This document shows, in pieces, positions 1 through 9,391 of a stretch of DNA of 64,000 bases. The stretch lies in contig NZ_AXAI01000003.1 in the NCBI RefSeq assembly GCF_000472425.1, positions 250,156-314,155 on the forward strand, given 5' to 3'. This stretch comes from Bradyrhizobium sp. Tv2a-2 (GTDB taxonomy: Bacteria; Pseudomonadota; Alphaproteobacteria; Rhizobiales; Xanthobacteraceae). Numbering within the stretch: the first letter of the stretch is position 1; the number at the start of each line of letters is the position of its first letter. Made by a program: the position numbers and the translations under genes. Below the pieces are notes generated by a model. The model was not told where the DNA came from. It saw nothing but the letters and a program-made list of their open reading frames with translations, and did no database searches.

Positions 1-461
1 TGCCGCCCCTTCGGCCCCAGCGGCAGCCGCTCCAGAACCGGGTGCTCTCGCGTCAGCTCGAGCGTGTTCCAGCCCATGTGCGGGATCTTCAGGCTTTCGT
101 CGCGCGGCGCGATCTTTTCGACATCGCCCTCGATCCAGTTGAAGCCGTCGGTCGTGACGTGCTCCTTGCCGCGGGTCGCCATCAACTGCATGCCGACACA
201 GATGCCAAGGAACGGCCGCGCCTTGTGGCGTACCGCCTCGGTCAGCGCCTCCAGCATGCCGTTGAGCGCATCGACGCCCCTGCGGCAATCGGCAAAGGCG
301 CCGACGCCCGGCAGCACGATGCGGTCGGCACGGTAGACGAAATCGGGATCGCGGGTGACCACGATCCGTTCGGGGTCCTCGGCACCGCGCGCGGCCCGCT
401 CAAAGGCTTTCGCCGCCGAATGGAGATTGCCCGACCCGTAGTCGATGATGGCAACGGTCAT
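1..461 (-). CDS. hisH: Imidazole glycerol phosphate synthase subunit HisH (C-terminus cut by window edge)
   Basis: Glutaminase subunit of imidazole glycerol phosphate synthase, which supplies ammonia to HisF in cytoplasmic histidine biosynthesis. The product begins [15 protein letters not shown], the usual HisH N-terminus. Further in, VLPGVGAF and GICVGMQLM are visible; the latter carries the class I amidotransferase nucleophile Cys. About 153 of the usual 210 or so residues are present, and the catalytic His/Glu lie beyond base 1. The ATG shares four bases (ATGA, 458-461) with the stop of the upstream DUF2628 gene, so the two are translationally coupled. hisB, further upstream on the same strand, completes a histidine cluster. 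Confidence 0.95.
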   Translation of the reverse strand, partial: MTVAIIDYGSGNLHSAAKAFERAARGAEDPERIVVTRDPDFVYRADRIVLPGVGAFADCRRGVDALNGMLEALTEAVRHKARPFLGICVGMQLMATRGKEHVTTDGFNWIEGDVEKIAPRDESLKIPHMGWNTLELTREHPVLERLPLGPKGR

Positions 462-988
462 CGTGGCCCTCCCGGCTCCGGAAACAATCCTATGATCCCG
501 CTGCCCGGCAGCTGCGGCGGCCGCGAGAACGGCTGCCCGGCGAGATCCCGCGTCGGCGGCGGCGCGCCGCGATCGACGGCCTGCTGGTCATTGACAATGC
601 CGTGCTGCTTTCCGGCCCAGCGCTCGAAAAAGCGCCGCTCGGCGGCTTCCTCGTCATCGGCGATCACGACATCGAGCTGCAGCCAGCGATTCCGCGACAA
701 GGTCCAGCGCTCGAGGCTGGCGGCCTCGAAGCCCGTCAGCAGCGCCACGATGATATCGGCGAAGAGGATCGCTGCCGAACCGGCGCCAAGCTGCCTCAAC
801 ACCAGCTCAAGCGCGATGACGGCGATGATCCAGCCGATCAGCGCCAGCCACAGCCGATGCGCGGCGAGCCAAAACGGCCCGAACAGCGCGGCCCAGAAAT
901 GGAAGCCGTCGCGAACGAAAACGAACCTGTCGGTCGAACGGAGATCCGCCCCGCCCGCTCCCGGCGCATGAACTGTGTAGACCGGCAT
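458..988 (-). CDS. DUF2628 domain membrane protein in the his cluster
   Basis: A 176-residue protein of unknown function. It has hydrophobic segments at about residues 30-62 ([20 protein letters not shown] onward) and 70-90, followed by a hydrophilic tail rich in Pro and Gly. The pattern of a charged N-terminus, [10 protein letters not shown] and two membrane spans fits DUF2628 proteins, which sit between his genes in many rhizobia. The stop overlaps the hisH start by four bases. No enzymatic motif is seen, and its position does not show that it acts in histidine synthesis. Confidence 0.8.
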   Translation of the reverse strand: MPVYTVHAPGAGGADLRSTDRFVFVRDGFHFWAALFGPFWLAAHRLWLALIGWIIAVIALELVLRQLGAGSAAILFADIIVALLTGFEAASLERWTLSRNRWLQLDVVIADDEEAAERRFFERWAGKQHGIVNDQQAVDRGAPPPTRDLAGQPFSRPPQLPGSGIIGLFPEPGGPR

Positions 989-1021
989 CGCAGCTCTCCG
1001 ATCAGCTTTGGGCGGGCTTGC

Positions 1022-1615
1022 CTAGCCGCCGAGCTGACCCTTGGTGGACGGCACCTCGCCCGCGGCGCGCGGATCGATCGCGACAGCCACACGCAACGCT
1101 CGCGCAAGACCCTTGAAGCAGGATTCGGCGATATGATGGCTGTTCTCGCCATATAGGGTCTCGACGTGCAAAGTCACGCCCGCATTGATGGCAAAGGCGT
1201 TGAACCATTCGCGCACGAGCTCGGTGTCGAAGGTGCCGATCTTGTCGCGCGGGAACGCCGCCTTGAACACCAGGAACGGCCGGCCCGAAATATCGAGCGC
1301 GATCCGCGACAGCGTCTCGTCCATCGGCATGTGTACGGAGGCATAGCGGGTGATGCCGGCCATGCTGCCGAGCGCCTGCTTGACGGCCTGGCCGAGCGCG
1401 ATCCCGACGTCCTCAGTGGTGTGGTGATGGTCGACATGGAGGTCGCCGACCGCCTTCACGGAGATGTCGATGCGGGAATGTCGCGCCAGCGAATCGAGCA
1501 TATGGTCGAAGAAGCCGATCCCGGTCGAGACGCTGGACGCGCCCGTGCCGTCGAGGTTTACCGTCACCTCGACATCGGTTTCCTTGGTCTTACGCTTGAT
1601 GGTGGCGCTGCGCAT
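1022..1615 (-). CDS. hisB: Imidazoleglycerol-phosphate dehydratase HisB
   Basis: Dehydrates imidazole glycerol phosphate to imidazole acetol phosphate in histidine biosynthesis. The 197-residue product shows the metal-binding signatures of the family: [31 protein letters not shown] and, in the second half, [18 protein letters not shown]. The ATG at 1615 gives [14 protein letters not shown], the normal N-terminus; a TTG 21 bases further upstream would only add a non-conserved stub. The gene faces away from hslV across a 181 bp divergent intergenic region that should hold promoters for both units. Confidence 0.97.
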   Translation of the reverse strand: MRSATIKRKTKETDVEVTVNLDGTGASSVSTGIGFFDHMLDSLARHSRIDISVKAVGDLHVDHHHTTEDVGIALGQAVKQALGSMAGITRYASVHMPMDETLSRIALDISGRPFLVFKAAFPRDKIGTFDTELVREWFNAFAINAGVTLHVETLYGENSHHIAESCFKGLARALRVAVAIDPRAAGEVPSTKGQLGG

Positions 1616-1796
1616 GAAGGTGCTTCCGGACGTCAAAAAACGCGCCCTTTTAGCAGGCAGATAGCCCCTTCGCTACTGCGGCATGGGCCGGTCAGGCCTG
1701 AACTTCCGGCTATGGTGACCGGATTTCGCGCCCGGTCGCCCCTGATTGTAAGGATGGCCTCAAGCCCCTAAATCAGGCTCTGAACGAGGTACCCCT

Positions 1797-2357
1797 ATGC
1801 AAGCATCCCAAAACGAGCCACTGGTCTGGCACGGCACCACAATTGTCACAGTCCGCAAGGACGGCAAGGTCGTGATCGGCGGCGATGGCCAGGTCTCGAT
1901 CGGCCAGACCGTGATCAAGTCGAATGCCAAAAAGGTTCGCAAGCTCGGCAAGGGCGACGTGATCGGCGGCTTTGCCGGCGCCACCGCCGATGCCTTCACG
2001 CTGTTCGAGCGACTGGAGAGCAAGCTGGAGCAATATCCGGGGCAGCTGACCCGGGCCGCCGTCGAGCTCGCCAAGGACTGGCGGACCGACCGCTATTTGC
2101 GGCGGCTGGAAGCCATGATGATCGTCGCCGACAAGGACGTTTCGCTGATCCTCACCGGCACTGGCGACGTGCTGGAGCCCGAGGCCGGGGTGATGGCAAT
2201 CGGCTCTGGCGGCAATTATGCGCTGGCCGCCGCGCGGGCGCTGATCGACACCGACCGGGACGCCGAGGCCATCGTGCGCCGTTCCCTCGATATCGCCGCC
2301 GATATCTGCGTCTACACCAACCGCAACGTGACCATCGAGACCTTGCAAAGCGGCTAG
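1797..2357 (+). CDS. hslV: ATP-dependent protease peptidase subunit HslV
   Basis: Proteolytic subunit of the HslVU (ClpQY) protease, an N-terminal threonine hydrolase that forms double hexamers capped by HslU. The product has a 13-residue propeptide followed by [19 protein letters not shown]; Thr14 would become the catalytic N-terminal residue after processing. [14 protein letters not shown] near residue 140 is also typical. The 186-residue length is normal for alphaproteobacteria. A GAGGT Shine-Dalgarno sequence sits eight bases before the ATG. The gene leads an hslV-acetyltransferase-hslU unit with gaps of 12 and 26 bases. Confidence 0.97.
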   Translation: MQASQNEPLVWHGTTIVTVRKDGKVVIGGDGQVSIGQTVIKSNAKKVRKLGKGDVIGGFAGATADAFTLFERLESKLEQYPGQLTRAAVELAKDWRTDRYLRRLEAMMIVADKDVSLILTGTGDVLEPEAGVMAIGSGGNYALAAARALIDTDRDAEAIVRRSLDIAADICVYTNRNVTIETLQSG

Positions 2358-2369
2358 GCGCTCCAAAGC

Positions 2370-2861
2370 ATGACGCCGGATTACCTCTTCCGCCCAATGC
2401 AAGCCGACGATCTACCGCTGGTCGCACGATGGCTCGCTTTGCTACATGTCAGGGAGTGGTGGGGCGATCCCGCCGAGCAATATGCGCTGGTGAGTGGTGA
2501 CCTCAACGAGCCCGCAATGGATCAATATGTTGTCGAGGCAGACGGCCGCGCCTTCGCCTACCTGCAATGCTACGACCTCACGGCCTGGAATTCCGGCTTC
2601 GGCGAGCAGCCCGACGGCACGCGCGGCATCGACCTCTTCATCGGGGAGCCGGACATGATCGGCCATGGATCGGCATTGATCGGTCGCTTCGTGCAGGATC
2701 AGTTGCGCAACGGCGTGCCTCGGATCGTGACCGATCCCGATCCGGCAAATGCCCGCGCCATTCGGGCCTATGAGAAGGCGGGGTTTGCGACGGATCGCAC
2801 AGTCGCCACACCGGATGGACCTGCCTTACTGATGGTTCACGATCCAAGCCGCTTGTTCTGA
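2370..2861 (+). CDS. GNAT acetyltransferase resembling aminoglycoside 6'-N-acetyltransferases
   Basis: A 163-residue acetyl-CoA-dependent N-acetyltransferase. REWWGDP (28-34), RGIDLFIG (85-92), the acetyl-CoA loop IGHGSALIG (97-105) and TDPDPANARAIRAYEKAGF (121-139) followed by TPDGPALLMV match, in order, the layout of AAC(6')-I enzymes. The TDP-x-P-x-N-x-RAIR-x-YEKAGF and TPDGPA blocks are the closest matches. It lies 12 bases after hslV and 26 before hslU, so it is almost certainly cotranscribed with the protease. The true substrate is unknown. Resistance is only one possibility, since chromosomal members often act on polyamines, siderophore intermediates or proteins. Confidence 0.85.
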   Translation: MTPDYLFRPMQADDLPLVARWLALLHVREWWGDPAEQYALVSGDLNEPAMDQYVVEADGRAFAYLQCYDLTAWNSGFGEQPDGTRGIDLFIGEPDMIGHGSALIGRFVQDQLRNGVPRIVTDPDPANARAIRAYEKAGFATDRTVATPDGPALLMVHDPSRLF

Positions 2862-2887
2862 TCACATTCCTATCCTAGCTAGAACCC

Positions 2888-4189
2888 ATGACAGACTTCT
2901 CCCCCCGCGAAATCGTCTCCGAACTCGATCGCTTCATCGTCGGCCAGGGCGAGGCCAAGCGCGCCGTCTCGATTGCGCTGCGCAACCGCTGGCGCCGGCT
3001 CCAGCTCGACAACGGCCTGCGCGAGGAGGTGCTGCCGAAAAATATTCTCATGATCGGGCCGACCGGCGTCGGCAAGACCGAGATCGCGCGGCGATTGGCA
3101 AAGCTCGCCGGCGCGCCCTTCATCAAGGTCGAGGCCACCAAGTTCACCGAGGTCGGCTATGTCGGCCGCGATGTCGAGCAGATCGTCCGCGACCTCGTCG
3201 AGGTCGCGATCGCGCAGGTGCGCGAGCGCAAGCGCAAGGATGTGCAGGCCCGCGCGCAGCTCGCCGCCGAGGACCGAGTGCTCGATGCGCTGGTCGGCGC
3301 CAATTCCAGCGCCGCGACACGCGATTCTTTCCGCCGCAAGCTCCGCGCCGGCGAGCTCAACGACAAGGAAATCGAGATCGAGACGCAGTCGTCAGGCGGC
3401 ATGCCGATGTTCGAGATCCCGGGCATGCCCGGCGCCCAGATGGGCGCGATCTCGATCGGCGACATTTTCGGCAAGCTCGGCGGCCGCACCAAGACGCGGC
3501 GGCTTACGGTTGCCGGCTCGCACGAGATCCTGGTCAACGAGGAATCCGACAAGCTGCTCGACAGTGACCAGCTGGTGCTGGAGGCGATCAGCGCGGTCGA
3601 AAACAATGGCATCGTCTTCCTCGACGAGATCGACAAGATCTGCGTGCGCGACGGCCGCGTCGGCGGCGACGTTTCCCGCGAGGGCGTGCAGCGCGATCTC
3701 CTGCCGCTGATCGAAGGCACGACGGTTTCGACCAAGCATGGCGCGGTCAAGACCGACCACATCCTGTTCATCGCCTCGGGCGCTTTCCACATTGCAAAAC
3801 CCTCCGACCTTCTGCCGGAGCTGCAAGGTCGGCTACCGATCCGCGTCGAGCTGCAGGCGCTGACGCGTGACGACATGCGCCGCATCCTGACCGAGCCGGA
3901 GGCCTCGCTGATCAAGCAATATGTGGCGCTGATGCGGACCGAGGGCGTGACGCTCGACATCACCGATGGCGCCATCGACGCGCTCGCCGATGTCGCGGTC
4001 GCCGTCAACTCGACGGTGGAGAATATCGGCGCGCGGCGGTTGCAGACCGTGATGGAGCGCGTGTTGGACGAGATTTCCTTCACTGCGCCCGACCGCAACG
4101 GTGAGACCGTGCAGGTCGACGCCGACTATGTGAAGAAGCATGTCGGCGACCTCGCCAAGAATGCCGATCTGAGCCGGTTCATTCTGTAA
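2888..4189 (+). CDS. hslU: ATP-dependent protease ATPase subunit HslU
   Basis: AAA+ unfoldase that feeds substrates to HslV. The 433-residue product begins [20 protein letters not shown]. It has Walker A GPTGVGKT at 57-64, the pore motif region [14 protein letters not shown] just after it, a variable I-domain (about 110-230), Walker B FLDEIDKI near 245, and the sensor/C-terminal part ending LSRFIL, which docks into HslV. The length is normal and there is no frameshift. It is expressed from the hslV promoter as the third gene of the unit. Confidence 0.98.
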   Translation: MTDFSPREIVSELDRFIVGQGEAKRAVSIALRNRWRRLQLDNGLREEVLPKNILMIGPTGVGKTEIARRLAKLAGAPFIKVEATKFTEVGYVGRDVEQIVRDLVEVAIAQVRERKRKDVQARAQLAAEDRVLDALVGANSSAATRDSFRRKLRAGELNDKEIEIETQSSGGMPMFEIPGMPGAQMGAISIGDIFGKLGGRTKTRRLTVAGSHEILVNEESDKLLDSDQLVLEAISAVENNGIVFLDEIDKICVRDGRVGGDVSREGVQRDLLPLIEGTTVSTKHGAVKTDHILFIASGAFHIAKPSDLLPELQGRLPIRVELQALTRDDMRRILTEPEASLIKQYVALMRTEGVTLDITDGAIDALADVAVAVNSTVENIGARRLQTVMERVLDEISFTAPDRNGETVQVDADYVKKHVGDLAKNADLSRFIL

Positions 4190-4222
4190 GCTTGACGAAA
4201 GGGCGCTTCGGTCGGGTCCCCC

Positions 4223-4813
4223 TCAGCCTCTCGCCCGCCTGATGCGCACATAGAGTGCGCCCTCGCCGCCATGGCCGATATGGGCCTGCTCGAAGCCGAC
4301 GACGAGTGAGCGGAATTCCGGCAGGCCCAGCCATTGCGGAACCTGCCTTCGCAGCACGCCGCGCTCGGCATCCAGTCCGTTGGCCGTGCCCTTGCCGGTG
4401 ATCACAAGCACGAAGGTGAGTCCGTCATGACGGGCGCGCTGCAGAAAGCCGAGCAGCGCATGATGGGCGCGGATTTGGGTCATGCCGTGCAGATCGAGCC
4501 TTGCATCGATCTCGCTCTTGCCGCGCGAGAGCTTTGCTCGCTCGCGCCGGCCAAGCGTCACCAGCGGCGGCACTGCCGGCTTGCTCGGCTTGGGCGCCGG
4601 CGCTGACGCCAACGACCGCGGCGCCAGCCTGGCCGGCGCCGGCGTCGATGGTTTCGGCTCGGCGGCATGCGGCTTGAGCGGACGCGATTTCTTGCGCAGC
4701 GGCTTGACCTGCTTGGCCACGCTCTCCCAAAGCGAGCGCTCCTCCTCGCTCAGGCCGCGCTTGCGCCGCGGCGCGGGAACATCGAGGCCAGGAAATGAGC
4801 TTGAGCGCTTCAT
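4223..4813 (-). CDS. Smr domain protein
   Basis: A 196-residue protein with a low-complexity basic/Pro/Ala N-terminal half and a C-terminal Smr (small MutS-related) domain. The domain starts at about residue 104 with ARLDLHGMTQIRAH and continues to FVLVITGKGT; LDLHG and TGKG are the two hallmark motifs. Smr domains are nucleases acting on DNA or RNA. The ATG overlaps the mltA stop by four bases (ATGA, 4810-4813), so it is coupled to mltA and lies in the timA-mltA-smr unit common near the origin of rhizobia. The specific substrate is not known. Confidence 0.92.
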   Translation of the reverse strand: MKRSSSFPGLDVPAPRRKRGLSEEERSLWESVAKQVKPLRKKSRPLKPHAAEPKPSTPAPARLAPRSLASAPAPKPSKPAVPPLVTLGRRERAKLSRGKSEIDARLDLHGMTQIRAHHALLGFLQRARHDGLTFVLVITGKGTANGLDAERGVLRRQVPQWLGLPEFRSLVVGFEQAHIGHGGEGALYVRIRRARG

Positions 4814-6456
4814 CGGCTGTGATGATAGCGCCTGATATAGTGATGCCGCGGCAGCTCAGTCTCCGGCGCGATCTTTGGCCGCGGCTCTGGCAGCGGTACG
4901 CCGGCCGCGGTGGGGCTCGTCGCCTGCGCGACGGTCGAGACGGTCGCAGGCGTGGCAGCCTTCTGGTCCTTCGGCTGATCCTTAAACTGATCTTTGGCTT
5001 GGTCCTTGACTTGGTCCTTGACTTGCGCCCCGGCCTGTTCCTTCGGCTGGTCCTTGGCCTGTTGCTTGACCTCCTCCTTCGGGAGCTGCTTTGCCGGCTC
5101 CGGCTGCGGGAACAACCTTGCGATCTTCTCTGAAGGCCGTGGGTCGGGCAGGGGCATCTTGCGGCCCCGCTCGACCGGATCGATGCCCTTCGGCACCAGC
5201 ATCACAAAATGCATGGAATGGCGCAGCCGCCCGGAAACCTTGCCGGCATCGGCGCCGGCGCCGAAATAAAGATCGGCGCGGGCCGGGCCGACAATGGCCG
5301 AGCCGGTGTCCTGGGCGATCATCAGCCGGTGGAACGGCGTCCTGGATTGCGCGGAGTCGATCGGCAGCTCGCCCTCGATGAAGAACGGCGTACCGTAGAC
5401 ATGCAGAGAATTGTCGACGGCAATGGAGCGGCCCGGGGTCAGCGGCACGCCCTGCGCGCCGACCGGCTCGTCCTTGTCGGAGAGCTGCACCTCGCGGAAG
5501 AAGACATAGGAGCGGTTCTGCCGCCGCACGTCCTTCGCGCCGTCGGGATTCTGCTCCATCCACTCCCGGATCTTCTGCATCGACATCTGCTCTTTCGGGA
5601 TGATGCCGCGCTCGATCAGGACGCGGCCCACCGCTGTATATGGATAGCCGTTATGGGCGTCATAATTGATGCGGACGGTCGAGCCGTCCGCGAGGCGAAT
5701 CCGTGCCGAGCCCTGGATTTGCGCAAATAGCAGGTCGGTCGGGTTCTTCAACCAGCAGATTTCCAGTCCGCGGCCGGCGATCGCGCCGTCCTCGATCTGG
5801 GCGCGATCGTAATAGGGCACGAGCTTGCGGCGCCCGATCTTGCGGTAGACCGACCCCTTGTTCGGCAGGTTCGGCGCATCCTGGCTGTAGCCGCGCACGA
5901 ACAGGTTCGAGGGGCGGCGATAGACCGGCACATTGTAGATGTCGGTTTGCGTCCGCGAGCCATCGAGAACAGGCTCGTAATAGCCGGTGACAAAGCCGTC
6001 GCCCTCGCCGAGGCGCGAGATCTGCAGCGGCACGAAATGCCGCTCGAAAAACAGCCGAGCGGTGGCGGCGTCGTTGATATCAGTCTCCCGCGCCAGCCGG
6101 CACGGATCGCGCAACGAGCTTCCCAGCGCCTTGTCGTCGATAGGCTGCGGTGGCTGCGCTGCAATCGGCCGGCAGCTGGTCCGGAACGCCCTGTAGGCGG
6201 CGAGATGATCGTCCTCGGTCCAGCTCGGAATATCGGCAAAGCCGAGCGGGATATATTGGGTGTTGGCGATTTGAAGCGGAAAGTCGAGGCGCGGGTAGGG
6301 CAGTTGGCGAACGACCTGGGGCGGCAGGTGATGCGCCCGCCAGCTCCGTGCCGCCCATGCCGCAAGCGGCACCAGCGACAGCACCACCGCGGTGAGAAGG
6401 CCGACCGCGGCGTATCGCTTCAGACCCGTGATGTCAGTGAGCGCTTCCCGTGCCAA
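4810..6456 (-). CDS. mltA: Murein transglycosylase A family protein with KDQ-repeat tail
   Basis: Lytic transglycosylase of the MltA family, cleaving peptidoglycan glycan strands in the periplasm. After a short cytoplasmic start there is one membrane segment (AAVGLLTAVVLSLVPLAAWA). The MltA barrel follows (EDDHLAAYRAFRTSC to VGRVLIERG), then the 3D domain with AQDTGSAIVGPARADLYFG. No lipobox is present, so it appears membrane-anchored by the N-terminal helix. The last 80 residues are Pro/Lys/Gln-rich, with tandem K-D-Q units (about 4960-5070). Start choice: an ATG at 6510 would overlap timA by 77 bases. The in-frame TTG at 6456, with GGAAG before it, reduces this to 23 and is preferred, but the start is uncertain. 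Confidence 0.9.
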   Translation of the reverse strand: MAREALTDITGLKRYAAVGLLTAVVLSLVPLAAWAARSWRAHHLPPQVVRQLPYPRLDFPLQIANTQYIPLGFADIPSWTEDDHLAAYRAFRTSCRPIAAQPPQPIDDKALGSSLRDPCRLARETDINDAATARLFFERHFVPLQISRLGEGDGFVTGYYEPVLDGSRTQTDIYNVPVYRRPSNLFVRGYSQDAPNLPNKGSVYRKIGRRKLVPYYDRAQIEDGAIAGRGLEICWLKNPTDLLFAQIQGSARIRLADGSTVRINYDAHNGYPYTAVGRVLIERGIIPKEQMSMQKIREWMEQNPDGAKDVRRQNRSYVFFREVQLSDKDEPVGAQGVPLTPGRSIAVDNSLHVYGTPFFIEGELPIDSAQSRTPFHRLMIAQDTGSAIVGPARADLYFGAGADAGKVSGRLRHSMHFVMLVPKGIDPVERGRKMPLPDPRPSEKIARLFPQPEPAKQLPKEEVKQQAKDQPKEQAGAQVKDQVKDQAKDQFKDQPKDQKAATPATVSTVAQATSPTAAGVPLPEPRPKIAPETELPRHHYIRRYHHSR

Positions 6457-7138
6457 CCAGCTTCCAGTTCGGATCGCGTGAAGTGGTGTCGCGGGCGAAG
6501 GTCCAGACATCGGTGATGTCGGCGACCTTGTCCGGATTGCCGTCGACGATCGTGCCGGCCTTGTCGCGGGTCACGGAGATCATCTGCGACACAAAGCGAA
6601 CGGTGAGCTGGGCGGTGCGGTCGCGCTGCTCGGCGCCAACCAGTTCCGCCTTGTCGATCGAGACAAAGCGCGTCTCGGTCTTCTGGTCGTGCTTCTCGCG
6701 ATCCTTGATGACCGCCTCGAAGCTTTCATAGACGTCGGATGACAACAGGTCGCGAAGCGCGCGACGATCACCATTGGCAAAAGCAAGCACGATCATCTCA
6801 TAGGCGCTGCGCGCGCCGGAGAGGAAATGCTTGGGGTCGAACGAGGAGTCTTGCGCGACAATGGCGTCGAGGCCCTGCGCCAGCGGGGTGCCCGGTTCCG
6901 CGACGCCCTTCCAGCGGTCAGTAGTTGGTGCGGCTTCGGCCGGAGGCACCGGCGGTGGCTGGTCGATGACCTTGCCTGGCATCGGAACCACCCCGGTGTC
7001 GGGCGTGCCCGGCATGGCATTGCGCGCGGCGCGGTCGAACGGCGGCCGTTCACTCCCGGTGCGCTGGCCGAGCACATTGCGCAGCCGCAGGAAGATGAAG
7101 ACGGCTAACGCCAGGAAGATGATCGTATAAATGTCCAC
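6434..7138 (-). CDS. Tim44/TimA-like inner-membrane adaptor protein
   Basis: A 234-residue protein that starts at a GTG. It has an N-terminal membrane anchor (MDIYTIIFLALAVFIFLRL), a Pro-rich linker, and a C-terminal Tim44-like domain (about 85-230) with FLSGARSAYEMIVLAFANGD and DVWTFARDTTSRDPNWKLVGT. Alphaproteobacterial members, such as TimA of Caulobacter, are thought to be relatives of the mitochondrial import subunit and to interact with membrane proteins. Its exact role here is inferred from family only. It heads the timA-mltA-smr unit, divergent from secB. Confidence 0.9.
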   Translation of the reverse strand: MDIYTIIFLALAVFIFLRLRNVLGQRTGSERPPFDRAARNAMPGTPDTGVVPMPGKVIDQPPPVPPAEAAPTTDRWKGVAEPGTPLAQGLDAIVAQDSSFDPKHFLSGARSAYEMIVLAFANGDRRALRDLLSSDVYESFEAVIKDREKHDQKTETRFVSIDKAELVGAEQRDRTAQLTVRFVSQMISVTRDKAGTIVDGNPDKVADITDVWTFARDTTSRDPNWKLVGTGSAH

Positions 7139-7525
7139 GTCGCTTTCCGCTTCTCTCTAATGTCTTCGGCCGGTAACGGGACCGGCGCCGGAAGCCCTCC
7201 CTCGTCAGGAACGGCTCGACACTACATCACCGTTTCAGGACCGACAGGATGTAGGAACGAAATCTTGCCCGGCCAATGGCATGCTGGTTGAGACGAATTG
7301 TAGCGCTTTTTGCGGTCGAGGGGAAACCCGATCGTTTGGGTGGAAATCACACGTCTTCAATCATTTAAGGTGCCGGCCGACGGGCCTTGGTTCTCTTCGG
7401 CCCGGCCTGCCAGCCCCAAGGTTAACAAAGCGCAACGCTTTCTGGGACGTATCCTTGTGGAGGATGGCAGGGCTATGATAGCCACTCGCGCGGAACGACG
7501 CTTTTCGCGCCAGGAGAAGATTTTC
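7139..7525. other. Divergent intergenic region between timA and secB
   Basis: This 387 bp stretch separates two divergent genes and holds no convincing coding region. The small open frames across it encode Arg/Cys-rich sequence with no family features. In several rhizobia an fxsA gene lies between timA and secB; nothing resembling FxsA can be read here in any frame. Promoters for both flanking genes must lie here, but I could not pick a clear -35/-10 pair. Confidence 0.6.
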
Positions 7526-8005
7526 ATGACCAACGGCAATGGTACCCCTCCCACGGCGGGTGCTCCGCCCCAGCTCAACGTTCTGGCGCAATATACCAAG
7601 GACCTCTCCTTCGAGAATCCGAACGCGCCGGGGTCGCTGCAGCCGCAGGCAAATCCGCCGCAGATCAACATCCAGATCAATGTTGGCGCCAATCCGCTTT
7701 CGGAAACCGAATACGAAGTGAGCCTCACCATCGAGGGCAAGGCCGAGAACGCCGGCAAGGTGATGTTCTCGTTCGAGCTGATCTATGCCGGCGTGTTCAG
7801 GATCATGAACGTGCCGAAGGAAAACCTGCATCCCCTCATCATGATCGAATGCCCGCGGTTGTTGTTCCCGTTCGCACGCGAGATCATCGCAACCTCCGTG
7901 CGTGATGGTGGCTTCCCGCCGCTGATGCTCGATCCGGTCGATTTTGTCGGCCTGTACCGGCAGAACATGGAGCGGCAGGCCGACGCCCAGGTGAGGCCGA
8001 GCTAA
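7526..8005 (+). CDS. secB: Protein-export chaperone SecB
   Basis: Tetrameric cytoplasmic chaperone that keeps preproteins unfolded and hands them to SecA. The product from the ATG at 7526 is 159 residues, the usual size. It shows [38 protein letters not shown] and the signature region [20 protein letters not shown], followed by [14 protein letters not shown] lies eight bases before this ATG. The frame stays open upstream, but that extension is not SecB-like. Its stop overlaps the dnaQ stop tail to tail over 8002-8005. Confidence 0.97.
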   Translation: MTNGNGTPPTAGAPPQLNVLAQYTKDLSFENPNAPGSLQPQANPPQINIQINVGANPLSETEYEVSLTIEGKAENAGKVMFSFELIYAGVFRIMNVPKENLHPLIMIECPRLLFPFAREIIATSVRDGGFPPLMLDPVDFVGLYRQNMERQADAQVRPS

Positions 8006-8724
8006 CTGGCGGCTGCCTCCGCCGCCGGGGGTGGCGGCAGAAAATCATTCCAGATCGGTTTGTCGCCCAATGTGGCGACAAAGGCACGATGCGCCTCGCG
8101 TTCGGCATCGGTCAGCCGTGGCGCCAGTTGGATCAGCCGTTGGCGACGCGGTGCATCCGTCGTGCCGGTGACGCGAATCTCGCGCGTGTCAGAGGCCAGG
8201 ATCAGTGACGATTGCCGCGCCCCGATCAGGTCGACATAGACTTCCGCCAAAAGCTCGGCATCGAGCAACGCGCCGTGCTTTGTGCGGTGAGAGTTATCGA
8301 TCGAGTAGCGCGAGCAGAGATCATCCAGCCGGTTCGATACGCCAGGATGCTTGCGCCGTGCCAGAAGCAGCGTGTCGATCATCCGCTCGCGCGGGATCGG
8401 CGGCATTTTGATCCGGTCGAGCTCGGCATTGATGAAGCCGATATCGAAGGAAGCGTTGTGGATCACCAGCGGCGCATCGCCGATGAAGGCCAGAAATTCC
8501 TCGACGATCTCGGCGAACAAGGGCTTGTCGGCGAGAAACTCGTCCGTGAGCCCGTGCACGGCCACAGCTTCCGGGTTGACCGCGCGCTGTGGATTGATGT
8601 GTCGGTGGAAGGTCTGCCCGGTCGGCATGCGATTAAAAATCTCGACACAGCCGACCTCGACCAGACGATCGCCGCGCAAGGCATCAAGGCCGGTGGTTTC
8701 AGTATCGAGGACGATTTCGCGCAT
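8002..8724 (-). CDS. dnaQ: DNA polymerase III epsilon subunit (3'-5' proofreading exonuclease)
   Basis: Proofreading exonuclease of the replicative polymerase, 240 residues from the ATG at 8724. The DEDDh exonuclease motifs are visible: Exo I DTETTG at residues 7-12, Exo [12 protein letters not shown] near 100, and Exo III with [17 protein letters not shown] near 165. The N-terminus [16 protein letters not shown] matches the family. Longer in-frame starts would run into coaE. It is the last gene of the minus-strand unit ppsR-maf-coaE-dnaQ and converges on secB with a four-base overlap (CTAA). The C-terminal tail is short and Ala/Pro-rich. Confidence 0.96.
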   Translation of the reverse strand: MREIVLDTETTGLDALRGDRLVEVGCVEIFNRMPTGQTFHRHINPQRAVNPEAVAVHGLTDEFLADKPLFAEIVEEFLAFIGDAPLVIHNASFDIGFINAELDRIKMPPIPRERMIDTLLLARRKHPGVSNRLDDLCSRYSIDNSHRTKHGALLDAELLAEVYVDLIGARQSSLILASDTREIRVTGTTDAPRRQRLIQLAPRLTDAEREAHRAFVATLGDKPIWNDFLPPPPAAEAAAS

Positions 8725-8752
8725 GGACCAAATTTCAGGCTCGTGCGGCGAA

Positions 8753-9352
8753 TCAGGCGCGCCGCTGTGGCATCTTAACCACCTGCTCCAGAATGTCGCG
8801 GATCCGGGTGCGCACCGGATCAAGTCCATGTGACGTATCCACGACGAAATCGGCACGCTTGCGCTTCTCCGCATCCGGCATCTGCCGCGCCAGGATGGAA
8901 TCCAGAGCTTCGTTCGTCATGGTGCCGCGTGCGAGAATCCGCTCCCGTTGCAGTTCCGGCGAGGTGGTCACCACCACGACCGCATCGACACGCCTGTCGC
9001 CACCAGTTTCAAACAACAAGGGCACGTCCATCACGGCTACCGGCGCACCGGATCGCTCAGCATCCTCCAGGAACTTCTGGTGATAGGCGCGAAGCATCGG
9101 ATGCACGATTGCTTCCAGCCGCTTGATGGCGGCGGGATCATGCACGACTTCGGCAGAGAGCTTGCTGCGATCGACCTTGCCGTCGACGGTCGTGCCAGGA
9201 AAGGCTGCCTCGATGGCAGGTGCTGCCTCGCCCTCATAGACTTTGTGCACAGTCGCATCGGCGTCGTAGACCGGCACACCCGCTTCCGCGAACAATCTCG
9301 CGGTGGTGGACTTCCCCATCCCGATCGAGCCGGTCAAACCAACAATTCGCAT
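8753..9352 (-). CDS. coaE: Dephospho-CoA kinase
   Basis: Last step of coenzyme A synthesis: phosphorylates the 3'-hydroxyl of dephospho-CoA. The 199-residue product begins MRIVGLTGSIGMGKSTTARLF, containing the P-loop GSIGMGKST. It continues with GVPVYDADATVHKVY (the DAD motif), LEAIVHPMLR and DVPLLFETGGDRRVDAVVVV, all diagnostic of CoaE. It lies between maf and dnaQ with gaps of 39 and 28 bases. In related genomes aroE often lies between maf and coaE; it is absent here. Confidence 0.97.
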   Translation of the reverse strand: MRIVGLTGSIGMGKSTTARLFAEAGVPVYDADATVHKVYEGEAAPAIEAAFPGTTVDGKVDRSKLSAEVVHDPAAIKRLEAIVHPMLRAYHQKFLEDAERSGAPVAVMDVPLLFETGGDRRVDAVVVVTTSPELQRERILARGTMTNEALDSILARQMPDAEKRKRADFVVDTSHGLDPVRTRIRDILEQVVKMPQRRA

Positions 9353-9391
9353 TTGGCAATCCGCATCAAACGTTGTCTGGCCAATTGGCTC

